45,380 nt of DNA from Thiobacillus sp. UBA3361 (GTDB lineage: Bacteria > Pseudomonadota > Gammaproteobacteria > Burkholderiales > Thiobacillaceae). The translations under genes were made by a program, and so were the position numbers. The DNA lies in the NCBI GenBank assembly GCA_002360535.1, contig DEQR01000058.1, forward strand, positions 1 through 45,380, given 5' to 3'. Of this stretch, positions 38,832 through 45,380 are shown one piece after another; position 1 is the stretch's first letter; the number at the start of each line of letters is the position of its first letter. The notes under the pieces are model-generated. The model searched no databases and was not told where the DNA came from. It was given only the letters and a program-made list of their open reading frames with translations.

Positions 38832-39710
38832 ATGTACCTGTCCCACTTCGGCCTCAAGGAATACCCCTTCGGCCTGACCCCGGACACGGAGTACTTCTTT
38901 CCCGGCCACAGCCACCAGGAGGTGCTCAACACCCTGCTGGTTTCCCTGGACCTGGGTGAAGGGTTGATCAAGATCCTCGGCGAACCGGGCACCGGCAAGA
39001 CCCTGCTGTGCCGCCACCTGCTCAACCGGCTGGAGGCGGACAGCTGGGTGGCCGCCTACATCCCCAACCCCCAACTCACCCCGGAAGCCCTGCACGTGGC
39101 CCTGTTGCACGAACTGGGCGAGGCGGGGGGCGGCATGCCGGAAGAGGCGAGCCGTGCCCAGGTCCTGGAGGCCCGTCTGCTGGAACTGGCCGGCCGGGGC
39201 AAGCGCATCGCCGCCCTCATCGACGAGACCCAGGCCATGCCCCTGGAGACCCTGGAGGCCCTGCGCCTGATCACCAATCTGGAAACGGAAAAGCGCAAAC
39301 TGATGCAGATCGTGCTGTTCGGCCAGCCGGAACTGGACGCCCGCCTGGCCGATCCCTCGGTGCGCCAGATCGCCAGCCGCATCACCTTCCACGACCGGCT
39401 GCGTCCCATGGAGCCCGCCGAGACGCCGCGCTACCTGGCGCACCGCCTGGCCCAAGCCGGCGCCCCCACCGACCTGTTCAGCACCCCGGCGGCGGCCTGC
39501 GTGCATCGCATGAGCCGCGGCCTGCCGCGCATCGCCAACATCATCGCCCACAAGGCCTTGATGCTTGCCTTCGGCCAGAGTGCCCACCGGGTGGAGCGGG
39601 CGCATGTGCGCGCCGCCGGCCTGGACACGGCCAATGCCCGGCTGGGCGCCCTCGACAGGCTGGCCGCCCTGGCCATGGGCATGAACCGCCCGCGTGGGAG
39701 GGGCTGGTGA
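38832..39710 (+). CDS. mshM: MSHA biogenesis ATPase MshM (ExeA-like AAA)
   Basis: Cytoplasmic AAA ATPase of the ExeA/GspA family, 292 residues. It starts MYLSHFGLKEYPFGLTPDTE, the family's typical N-terminus. Walker A is ILGEPGTGKTLLC (K56), Walker B is IAALIDETQAM (about 131-141), and there is a sensor/arginine region (QIASRITFHDRLRPM). The C-terminal helical domain has MSRGLPRIANIIAHKALMLAF. ExeA-type proteins help secretin assembly in type II systems; here it probably aids MshL placement. There is no peptidoglycan-binding extension, unlike ExeA. Its stop overlaps the GTG of mshN. Confidence 0.88.
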   Translation: MYLSHFGLKEYPFGLTPDTEYFFPGHSHQEVLNTLLVSLDLGEGLIKILGEPGTGKTLLCRHLLNRLEADSWVAAYIPNPQLTPEALHVALLHELGEAGGGMPEEASRAQVLEARLLELAGRGKRIAALIDETQAMPLETLEALRLITNLETEKRKLMQIVLFGQPELDARLADPSVRQIASRITFHDRLRPMEPAETPRYLAHRLAQAGAPTDLFSTPAAACVHRMSRGLPRIANIIAHKALMLAFGQSAHRVERAHVRAAGLDTANARLGALDRLAALAMGMNRPRGRGW

Positions 39711-40750
39711 GCCTGATCAACCAGGTCCTCAAGGACTTGGACCGCCAGGGCAGCCCCTCCGGACTGCCCGGTGGCGTGCACGCCATCCCCGACACGGCGC
39801 CGTCCCGCGCATCGCCGGCCTGGCCGTGGGCCGCGCTTGCCCTGGCGGCGGGGGGCGGGCTGCTCTGGTTCATACTGACCTCCGGCCAGGCGGAATCGAC
39901 CGACCCCTTCGCCCGGTCCCTGCACATGGCAGAACACCTCTCCCTCTCCACGCCGGCGGCCATGACGCCGGAAGCCACCCCGCCGACCGAATTGCAGGCC
40001 GAACCCGGCACGCCCCAGTCCGACCCCGCCGCGACCGAGACCCCGCTCCCCGCACCCGCCCGCGCCGAGGCAGGGCACGATCCGGCCCCCTCCGCACACC
40101 CGGCCGCCAAGCTCGACCGGGAGCTCGCCCAGCCTGCCGTGCCGCCGCCGGTCGTGAAGGCGCAACGGCCGCTGACGCCGGCCGAACAGGCGGAGGAGAC
40201 CTACCATCACGCCCTGAGCCTCATCCAGCGTGGCCGGGCGCGGGAGGCGGCCAACGTCCTGGCCACCGCCCTGCGCCTCAGCCCGACGCATCTGGGTGCG
40301 CGCCAGGCCGCCGTCGCCCTGGCATTGGAGATGAACGACCGGGGCCGTGCCGAAACGCTGATCGACGAAGGTCTGGGTTTTCATCGCGGCGAGCCCTGGT
40401 TCTACAAGAGCCTGGGCCAGCTGCAGGCCGAGCGCGGCGACTATGCCCACGCCGCCGACACCCTGCTCGCCGGCCTGCCCCTGGCAGGCGGAGATCCGGT
40501 CTTCCTGGGCCTGGCCGGCGGTGCCCTGGCGCGCGCACAGCGCCACGGCGAAGCCGCGCGCCTCTACACCGAGGCACTGGGCAAGAGTCCCGGCAACGGG
40601 CCCTGGTGGATCGGCCTGGGCCTCAGCCTGGAACAGCTCGGGCGGCGCGAGGAGGCCGCCGCCGCCTTCCGCCAGGCGCGCCAGACCCGCCTGAGCGCGG
40701 AACTGAGCGGCTTCGTGAACCAGAAGCTGGCCGAACTGGCGGGGCCCTAG
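39707..40750 (+). CDS. mshN: MSHA biogenesis protein MshN (TPR protein)
   Basis: Inner-membrane TPR protein of 347 residues. The GTG at 39707 overlaps the mshM stop and has GGAGGGG upstream; the resulting start SLINQVLKDLDRQG is the conserved MshN N-terminus. A single transmembrane helix spans about residues 41-60 (WPWAALALAAGGGLLWFILT). A Pro/Ala/Glu-rich linker follows (about 80-160), then at least four TPR-like repeats (AEETYHHALSLIQRGRAREA, LGQLQAERGDYAHAADTLL, AGGALARAQRHGEAARLYTE, LGLSLEQLGRREEAAAAFRQ). It is the last gene of the cluster; the role is assembly scaffolding by analogy. Confidence 0.87.
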   Translation: MSLINQVLKDLDRQGSPSGLPGGVHAIPDTAPSRASPAWPWAALALAAGGGLLWFILTSGQAESTDPFARSLHMAEHLSLSTPAAMTPEATPPTELQAEPGTPQSDPAATETPLPAPARAEAGHDPAPSAHPAAKLDRELAQPAVPPPVVKAQRPLTPAEQAEETYHHALSLIQRGRAREAANVLATALRLSPTHLGARQAAVALALEMNDRGRAETLIDEGLGFHRGEPWFYKSLGQLQAERGDYAHAADTLLAGLPLAGGDPVFLGLAGGALARAQRHGEAARLYTEALGKSPGNGPWWIGLGLSLEQLGRREEAAAAFRQARQTRLSAELSGFVNQKLAELAGP

Positions 40751-40773
40751 CCCGCCTGGAGTAAACTCGCGGG
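40751..40773 (+). terminator. Weak hairpin at the end of the msh cluster
   Basis: After the mshN stop, CCCGC and GCGGG flank a GAGT-AA-ACTC palindrome (40751-40773), giving an interrupted stem. No T-run follows, so if it terminates, it does so weakly or with Rho. It is the only structured sequence in the 48 bases between mshN and gshA. Confidence 0.3.
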
Positions 40774-40798
40774 TCTCGAGGCATAGTCCGAATCCGCG

Positions 40799-42100
40799 AT
40801 GGTCCCCAACCTTACCACCGCCCTCACCGGCCCACTGCTGGACCTGGAAAAGCACGTCATCGGCGCCCTGCCGACCATCGAACACTGGTTCCGCGCCCAA
40901 TGGCAGGAGCACGCCACCCCCTTCTACAGCTCGGTGGATCTGCGCAACGCCGGCTTCAAGCTGGCGCCGGTGGATACCAACCTGTTCCCGGGCGGCTTCA
41001 ACAACCTGAACCCGGCCTTCCTGCCCCTGGCCGTGCAGGCCGCCCAGGTGGCGGTGGAGAAGATGTGCAGCTCGGCACAACGCTTCCTGCTGATCCCCGA
41101 GAATCACACCCGCAACAGCTTCTACCTGCAGAACGTGGCCGCCCTGGCCGAGATCATCCGCAAGACCGGCCTGACGGTGCGCGTCGGCAGCCTGATCCCC
41201 GACTTGGCCCAGCCGCTGCTGCTGGACCTGCCAGACGGCGGAGTGCTGAAACTGGAGCCGGTGCGCCGGGAGGGGGATCGGCTGAAACTGGACGGGTTCG
41301 ATCCCTGCGCCATCCTGCTCAACAACGACCTGTCCGGCGGCATCCCGGCCATCCTGCGCGGCTTGGACCCGGACCAGACCCTGCTGCCGCCCCTGCACGC
41401 CGGCTGGGCGGTGCGCCGCAAGTCCAACCACTTCCGCGCCTACGAGGAACTGGCCCTCGTATTCGGACGCCTGGTGGGCATCGACCCCTGGTTGATCAAC
41501 CCCTATTTCTCATATTGCGGTGGCGTGGATTTCCAGGCCCGCCTGGGCGAGGACTGCCTGGCGGCGCACGTCTCCGAACTGCTCGAACGGATCCGCGCCA
41601 AGTATGCGGAATACGGCATCGACAAGCCGCCCTTCGTCATCGTCAAGGCCGACGCGGGCACCTACGGGATGGGCATCATGACCGTGAAGTCTCCGGACGA
41701 GGTCCGCGACCTGGGCCGCCGCGCGCGCAACAAGATGGCGGTGGCCAAGGAGGGACAGCCGGTCAGCCAGGTGCTGATCCAGGAGGGGGTCTATACCTTC
41801 GAGAGCATCAACGAGGCGGTGGCCGAACCGGTGGTCTATATGATCGACCACTTCGTGGTGGGCGGCTTCTACCGGGTGCATACCGGCCGCGGCGCGGACG
41901 AGAACCTGAATTCGCCGGGCATGCACTTCGTGCCCCTGGCCTTCGACCAGGCCTGCTCCCTGCCCGACGCCACCGCCCGCCCCGACGCCCCGGTGAACCG
42001 CTTCTACACCTACGGCGTGCTGGCCCGCCTGGCCGCTCTGGCGGCGGCCCTGGAGCTGGAGGACACCGATCCCGAGTTCCACCCCGAGGTCAGCCTGTAA
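40799..42100 (+). CDS. gshA: Glutamate-cysteine ligase, Acidithiobacillus-type
   Basis: First enzyme of glutathione synthesis, of the ATP-grasp-like class first described in Acidithiobacillus ferrooxidans and distinct from the E. coli GshA fold. It has 433 residues. Recognisable family segments include VDLRNAGFKLAPVDTNLFP (about 47-65), FNNLNPAFLPLAVQAAQ, LLIPENHTRNSFYLQNV, ILLNNDLSGGIPAILRGL and VKADAGTYGMGIMTVKSPDE. The gene is three bases from gshB. The name comes from family resemblance and from this pairing; I could not confirm it by search. Confidence 0.88.
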   Translation: MVPNLTTALTGPLLDLEKHVIGALPTIEHWFRAQWQEHATPFYSSVDLRNAGFKLAPVDTNLFPGGFNNLNPAFLPLAVQAAQVAVEKMCSSAQRFLLIPENHTRNSFYLQNVAALAEIIRKTGLTVRVGSLIPDLAQPLLLDLPDGGVLKLEPVRREGDRLKLDGFDPCAILLNNDLSGGIPAILRGLDPDQTLLPPLHAGWAVRRKSNHFRAYEELALVFGRLVGIDPWLINPYFSYCGGVDFQARLGEDCLAAHVSELLERIRAKYAEYGIDKPPFVIVKADAGTYGMGIMTVKSPDEVRDLGRRARNKMAVAKEGQPVSQVLIQEGVYTFESINEAVAEPVVYMIDHFVVGGFYRVHTGRGADENLNSPGMHFVPLAFDQACSLPDATARPDAPVNRFYTYGVLARLAALAAALELEDTDPEFHPEVSL

Positions 42101-42109
42101 GGCATGCCC

Positions 42110-43075
42110 ATGGACATCCTGTTCGTCGCCGATCCCCTGGCCAGCTTCAAGATCTACAAGGATTCCACCTACGCCATGATGCGCGAGGCCGCCCGGCGGG
42201 GCCACGGCCTGTGGGCCTGCGAGCCGGCGGACCTGTCCTGGAGCGGCGGCCGGGTGATGGGCCGGGTGAGTCCCGTCCAGCTGCGGCCCCTGTCGCCGGA
42301 AGCCGAGCATGACAAACGCCCCGACTGGTTCCGGTCCGGAGAACCGGCGTCCCGGCCGCTGGCGGAGTTTAGCGCGGTGCTCATGCGCAAGGACCCGCCC
42401 TTCGACCAGGAGTACCTGTACGCCACCTGGCTGCTGGAGATGGCGGAGCGGGAAGGGGCTCGGGTGTTCAACCGGCCCCGCGCCCTGCGCGACTACAACG
42501 AGAAGCTGGCCATCGCCCGCTATCCCCAATTCACGGTGCCCACCCTGGTGAGCGGACGGGCGGATGAGATCCGCGCCTTCCTGGCCGAGCAGGGCGACAT
42601 CGTGGTCAAGCCCCTGAACGCCATGGGCGGCGCGGCGGTGTTCCGCCTGCGCCCGGGCGACGCCAACGTGGGCGTGACCCTGGAGGTGCTCACCCGCCAC
42701 GGCGAGACCCCCATCATGGCGCAGCGCTACATCCCGGAGATCGTGGCCGGCGACAAGCGCGTGCTGCTCATCGACGGCGAGCCGGTGCCCCATGCCCTGG
42801 CGCGCATCCCGGCGCCGGGGGAGACGCGCGGCAACCTGGCCGCCGGCGGCCGCGGCGTGGCCCGCCCCCTCACCGACCGGGAGCGGGAGATCGCCGCCGC
42901 CCTGGGCCCCGGCCTGAAGGCCGACGGCCTGCTGCTGGTGGGCCTGGACGTCATCGGCGACTGGCTCACCGAGGTGAACGTCACCAGCCCCACCTGTTTC
43001 CGGGAGATCACCGACCAGACCGGCTGCGACGTGGCGGCCCTGTTCCTGGATGCCCTGGAGCGGCGATGCGCCTGA
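42110..43075 (+). CDS. gshB: Glutathione synthetase
   Basis: ATP-grasp enzyme joining gamma-Glu-Cys and glycine. I chose the ATG at 42110 because TAAGG is seven bases upstream and the protein then starts MDILFVADPLASFKIYKDST, matching the beginning of E. coli GshB (with DPxxxxxxxKDSS/T); ATG 42104 is the alternative. It has 321 residues. ATP-grasp motifs are VVKPLNAMGGAAVFRL (about 165-180), PEIVAGDKRVLLIDGEPV and LLLVGLDVIGDWLTEVNVTSPT near the end. It lies after gshA and overlaps apbE by ten bases. Confidence 0.93.
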   Translation: MDILFVADPLASFKIYKDSTYAMMREAARRGHGLWACEPADLSWSGGRVMGRVSPVQLRPLSPEAEHDKRPDWFRSGEPASRPLAEFSAVLMRKDPPFDQEYLYATWLLEMAEREGARVFNRPRALRDYNEKLAIARYPQFTVPTLVSGRADEIRAFLAEQGDIVVKPLNAMGGAAVFRLRPGDANVGVTLEVLTRHGETPIMAQRYIPEIVAGDKRVLLIDGEPVPHALARIPAPGETRGNLAAGGRGVARPLTDREREIAAALGPGLKADGLLLVGLDVIGDWLTEVNVTSPTCFREITDQTGCDVAALFLDALERRCA

Positions 43076-44124
43076 TCCGTCCGGCATCCCTGTTTGCATT
43101 CCTGCTGGTCGCCCTGCTGCTGGCCGGCTGCGGTGAGAAACCGGCCTACAAGCAGCAGTCCTATGTCTTCGGCACCCTGGTGGAGATCAGCATCCAGGGC
43201 GAGGACGAGGACAAGGCAAAGCGGGTGGCCGCCCAGGTCCTGAAGGACTTCGACGAGCTGCACCGCACCCTGCATGCCTGGGAGCCGGGCACCCTGGAGC
43301 GCATCAACGGCATCCTCGCCCACGCCGAGCCCGGCAAGCCGGCGCGGGCGGCGCTGCCGCCGGGGCTGATCCCCATCATCGAGGACGCCACCCGCTTCGC
43401 GGTGCAGTCCGAGCACCTGTTCAACCCGGCCATCGGCAACCTGGTGCGCCTGTGGGGCTTTCACGCCGACAACTACGAGCCCGACATCCCCCCCGGGGGA
43501 GAGATCGAGCGGCTGGTGCAGGCCCGGCCGCGCATGACCGACATCCGCATCGACGGCCTGATGTTCGAGGGCGGCAACCCGGCGGTGCGCATCGACCTGG
43601 GCGGCTACGCCAAGGGTTATGCCCTGGACCTGGCCGCCGCCTACCTGCGCGGGCAGGGGGTGAAGAACGCCCTGGTGAACATCGGCGGCAACATCATGGC
43701 CCTGGGCCGGCACGGCGACCGGCCCTGGCGGGTGGGCATCCAGCACCCGCGCCGGGCCGGCGCCATCGCCACTCTGGACTTGCGGGACGGCGAGGCCATC
43801 GGCACCTCGGGGGACTACCAGCGCTACTTCCTGGTCGATGAAACACGCTACTGCCACCTCATCGACCCGCGCACGGGTTGGCCGGTACAGGGGGTGCAGG
43901 CGGTCACCGTGCTGACCCGCGGCGACAAGGCCGGCGTACTCTCCGACGTGGCCAGCAAGCCCCTGTTCATCGCCGGCGCGGCGGGCTGGCGGGACATGGC
44001 CCGGCGCATGGGCATCGGCCAGGCCCTGTTCATCGCCGGCGACGGCCGTGTGCGGGTCACCGCCCCCTTGGCCTCCCGGCTGAACTGGGAGGACAATGGC
44101 GCCACACCAACCGTAGTGCCTTGA
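43066..44124 (+). CDS. apbE: FAD:protein FMN transferase ApbE, lipoprotein
   Basis: Periplasmic Mg-dependent enzyme that attaches FMN covalently to a Thr/Ser of target flavoproteins such as RnfG/RnfD and NqrB/C. It has 352 residues; the lipobox LLAGC (Cys22) indicates a membrane-anchored form. Signature segments are YVFGTLVEISIQGED, FNPAIGNLVRLWGFH, VRIDLGGYAKGYALDLAAAYL, LVNIGGNIMALGR and EAIGTSGDYQRYF..YCHLIDPRTGWPV. The gene overlaps gshB. No Rnf or Nqr target is encoded in the window. Confidence 0.93.
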   Translation: MRLIRPASLFAFLLVALLLAGCGEKPAYKQQSYVFGTLVEISIQGEDEDKAKRVAAQVLKDFDELHRTLHAWEPGTLERINGILAHAEPGKPARAALPPGLIPIIEDATRFAVQSEHLFNPAIGNLVRLWGFHADNYEPDIPPGGEIERLVQARPRMTDIRIDGLMFEGGNPAVRIDLGGYAKGYALDLAAAYLRGQGVKNALVNIGGNIMALGRHGDRPWRVGIQHPRRAGAIATLDLRDGEAIGTSGDYQRYFLVDETRYCHLIDPRTGWPVQGVQAVTVLTRGDKAGVLSDVASKPLFIAGAAGWRDMARRMGIGQALFIAGDGRVRVTAPLASRLNWEDNGATPTVVP

Positions 44125-44152
44125 TGCCCCCGGGCACGGAGAGGAGGCGCGC

Positions 44153-44689
44153 ATGTACACCTGGAAAAGCTACTACATCATCCAGGCGGACTACCAGCAC
44201 TGGGCCAACGAGGTCCTGTTCACCGTCCTGGAGCACCTGCAGCCGGAGTACATCGCCAGCGACCAGGGCCTCTTCTTCCAGAGCATCCACCATACCGCGG
44301 ACCACATCCTGCTGGTCAGCCAGGCATGGCTGGCGCGCATGCAGGGCGACAACCTGGCGCCCAACTACCGGGAGATCGCCCACCCCGACTGGCGCGAGCT
44401 GCAAAAGGCCATGCGCATGGAGACGCGCAAGCTTCAATCCTGGCTGGAGGCCCAGCCCGACGACTGGTTCGACCAGCAGATCAGCTTCACCGGCAGCGAC
44501 GGCAAGATCCGCACCATGTGGGTACGCGACATGCTCGCCCACCTGTTCACCCACTATGCCCACCACCGCGGCCAGATCTCGGCGGTGGCCACGCGCCTGG
44601 GCGCGCCCTGCCCGGAGATGGATTTCGTCTATTACCGGCGCGAGATGGAAAAGGTGCTGGCCCAGGTCAGGAACGGCCAGAACCCGTAG
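44153..44689 (+). CDS. DinB-fold (DUF664/DfsB-like) protein
   Basis: Four-helix-bundle protein of the DinB superfamily, 178 residues. Members bind a divalent metal through three His residues; candidates here are H47 in FFQSIHHTADHIL and two in the helix HLFTHYAHHRGQISAVATRLG near residues 128-145. Related proteins include thiol-dependent transferases such as those using mycothiol or bacillithiol. Since this gene is close to gshA-gshB, a glutathione-dependent activity is possible, but that is inference. It has a GAGGAGG-like leader. Its 3' end overlaps the convergent tlpA gene by 23 bases. Confidence 0.85.
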   Translation: MYTWKSYYIIQADYQHWANEVLFTVLEHLQPEYIASDQGLFFQSIHHTADHILLVSQAWLARMQGDNLAPNYREIAHPDWRELQKAMRMETRKLQSWLEAQPDDWFDQQISFTGSDGKIRTMWVRDMLAHLFTHYAHHRGQISAVATRLGAPCPEMDFVYYRREMEKVLAQVRNGQNP

Positions 44690-45176
44690 GCGCCTCTTCC
44701 AGCAGCGGCCCGACCAGGTCCCGCAGCCGGCCGTAATGCACCTGGCCACTCACCTTGTGGCGGATCATCCCCCGCCGGTCGATGACGAAGGAGGTGGGCA
44801 GCCGGCTGACGCCGCCGAAGGCCCGCTGGATGGCGGCATCCGCCATGGGCGCCGGAAAGCTGTAACCCTTCTCCGCCATGAACTCGCCCACCGCGGCCGC
44901 ATCCTCGTCGGTGCTGAAGGCCACGATCTCGAAGCCCCGTCCCCGATGCTCGTCGTAAAATTCCTGCATGGCCGGCATCTCGTGGCGGCAGTAGGGGCAC
45001 CAGGTGGCCCAGAAATTCACCAGCACCACCTTGCCGCGCAGGTCCGCGGTGCGGAAGGTCTGACCCTGCAGCGTGGAAAAGGCGAGGTCGGGCGCGGCGG
45101 GCTTCTTGGAGTAGACAAGAAGACCGGCAATGCCGAGCATGACCACTGCAACCAGCACAAAGATCTTCGCTTTCAT
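44667..45176 (-). CDS. TlpA/ResA-like membrane-anchored thioredoxin-fold protein
   Basis: Periplasmic thiol-disulfide protein, 169 residues. The ATG at 45176 is chosen because ACAGGG precedes it and it gives an N-terminal anchor (about residues 4-22, KIFVLVAVVMLGIAGLL); the open frame further upstream has no homology. The redoxin domain shows LQGQTFRTADLRGKVVLVNF, the active site W-C60-P-Y-C63 (CPYC rather than the CPPC or CEPC more usual for TlpA/ResA), and the cis-proline segment SRLPTSFVIDRRG. It may serve cytochrome c maturation or periplasmic thiol repair; no ccm genes are in the window. Confidence 0.88.
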   Translation of the reverse strand: MKAKIFVLVAVVMLGIAGLLVYSKKPAAPDLAFSTLQGQTFRTADLRGKVVLVNFWATWCPYCRHEMPAMQEFYDEHRGRGFEIVAFSTDEDAAAVGEFMAEKGYSFPAPMADAAIQRAFGGVSRLPTSFVIDRRGMIRHKVSGQVHYGRLRDLVGPLLEEAPTGSGRS

Positions 45177-45207
45177 ACCCTGTGTTCCACACTTCCCGGA
45201 GACTGCA

Positions 45208-45380
45208 ATGCGTTCGATTCTGCGAGCTTTCGCCATTCTTGTCATCTGCGCGCCCGCCTGGGCGGTCGATCTCGCCGGGCTCAGCAACGCCGACGCCGCG
45301 GGCGGCCTCAAGGAGGCACTCACCCAGGGCGCGGGGCGCGCGGTCGAACTCTGCTTGAAAAAAAAAAGCCTACTTCTTCT
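45208..45380 (+). CDS. DUF4197 family protein, N-terminal part (cut by the window end)
   Basis: The ATG at 45208 has CCGGAGA upstream. The first codons encode a signal peptide (MRSILRAFAILVICAPAWA) and then the DUF4197 start VDLAGLSNADAAGGLKEALT, a family of exported proteins of unknown function whose N-termini share the LSNADAxxGLKEAL motif. Homology holds to about GRAVEL (45349); the remaining codons (C-L-K-K-K-S...) do not fit the family and coincide with an adapter-like sequence, so the real continuation is not known. The gene is divergent from tlpA, 31 bases apart. Confidence 0.75.
   Translation, partial: MRSILRAFAILVICAPAWAVDLAGLSNADAAGGLKEALTQGAGRAVELCLKKKSLLL
45350..45380 (+). other. 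Probable sequencing-adapter read-through at the end
   Basis: TCTGCTTG (45350-45357) followed by exactly ten A (45358-45367) matches the end of the Illumina P7 adapter plus the poly-A that appears when a read runs past it. The sequence then goes GCCTACTTCTTCT. The break in DUF4197 homology at the same place supports an assembly artefact. A genuine A-tract cannot be excluded from sequence alone. Confidence 0.55.

Overview
The window is a dense, GC-rich (by eye roughly two thirds G+C) proteobacterial chromosome segment with almost no intergenic space. Gene order and gene types point to a beta- or gammaproteobacterium, probably a sulfur-oxidising or otherwise chemolithotrophic one. The main clues are an ATP-grasp glutamate-cysteine ligase of the type known from Acidithiobacillus-like bacteria, the gatCA/mreBCD-mrdAB-rlpA-dacA-dat-ybeD block, and a gpmI-envC-ctpA / yibN-grxC-secB-gpsA-trmL neighbourhood resembling the gpmM-envC / yibN-grxC-secB-gpsA-cysE-trmL region of E. 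coli. Taxonomy is inference; there is no rRNA gene here.

Layout. (1) 1-690, minus: the start of gatA and all of gatC, divergent from (2) 780-8976, plus: the rod-shape elongasome operon mreB, mreC, mreD, mrdA (PBP2), mrdB (RodA), then rlpA and a dacA-type D,D-carboxypeptidase. (3) 8977-9100: two tight hairpins that look like the right-end scar of an IS200/IS605-type element. (4) 9186-10306, plus: D-amino-acid aminotransferase and ybeD. (5) 10340-14960, minus: gpmI, envC, ctpA and an unrecognised 131-residue protein. (6) 15090-21609, plus: a module of a two-cysteine ArsR regulator, a TolC/periplasmic adaptor/RND pump and a DUF2892 membrane protein, placed between gpmI and yibN. (7) 21663-24365, plus: yibN (rhodanese), grxC, an extra trxC, secB, gpsA; then on minus a small zinc-ribbon protein and trmL. 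(8) 25271-40750, plus: a nearly complete MSHA-type IV pilus locus, with mshE, mshG, major pilin, four minor pilins (mshC, D, O, P), the large mshQ, then the scaffold block mshI, a PilN-like gene, mshJ, K, L, M, N. (9) 40799-44689, plus: gshA, gshB, apbE and a DinB-fold gene. (10) On minus, a TlpA/ResA thiol-disulfide protein; on plus, the start of a DUF4197 gene cut by the end of the sequence, where the last ~30 bases look like adapter read-through.

How it fits together. Block 2 builds and trims peptidoglycan during elongation, and dat may handle D-amino acids for it; envC and ctpA in block 5 are also wall-processing factors. Blocks 6, 7, 9 and 10 share a thiol/sulfane-sulfur theme (persulfide-sensor-like repressor, rhodanese, DUF2892, glutaredoxin, thioredoxin 2, glutathione synthesis, TlpA). 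The MSHA cluster would make a c-di-GMP-controlled surface pilus.

The most unusual signals are: a family of heptad-repeat inverted elements (CAAGGNN arms facing CCTTGCC arms) sitting exactly at the 5' ends of four genes and, in mshO and mshP, forming the prepilin leader coding sequence; the ArsR-RND-DUF2892 module, whose predicted operator overlaps the tolC -10 box; and the apparent IS605-like scar after dacA.
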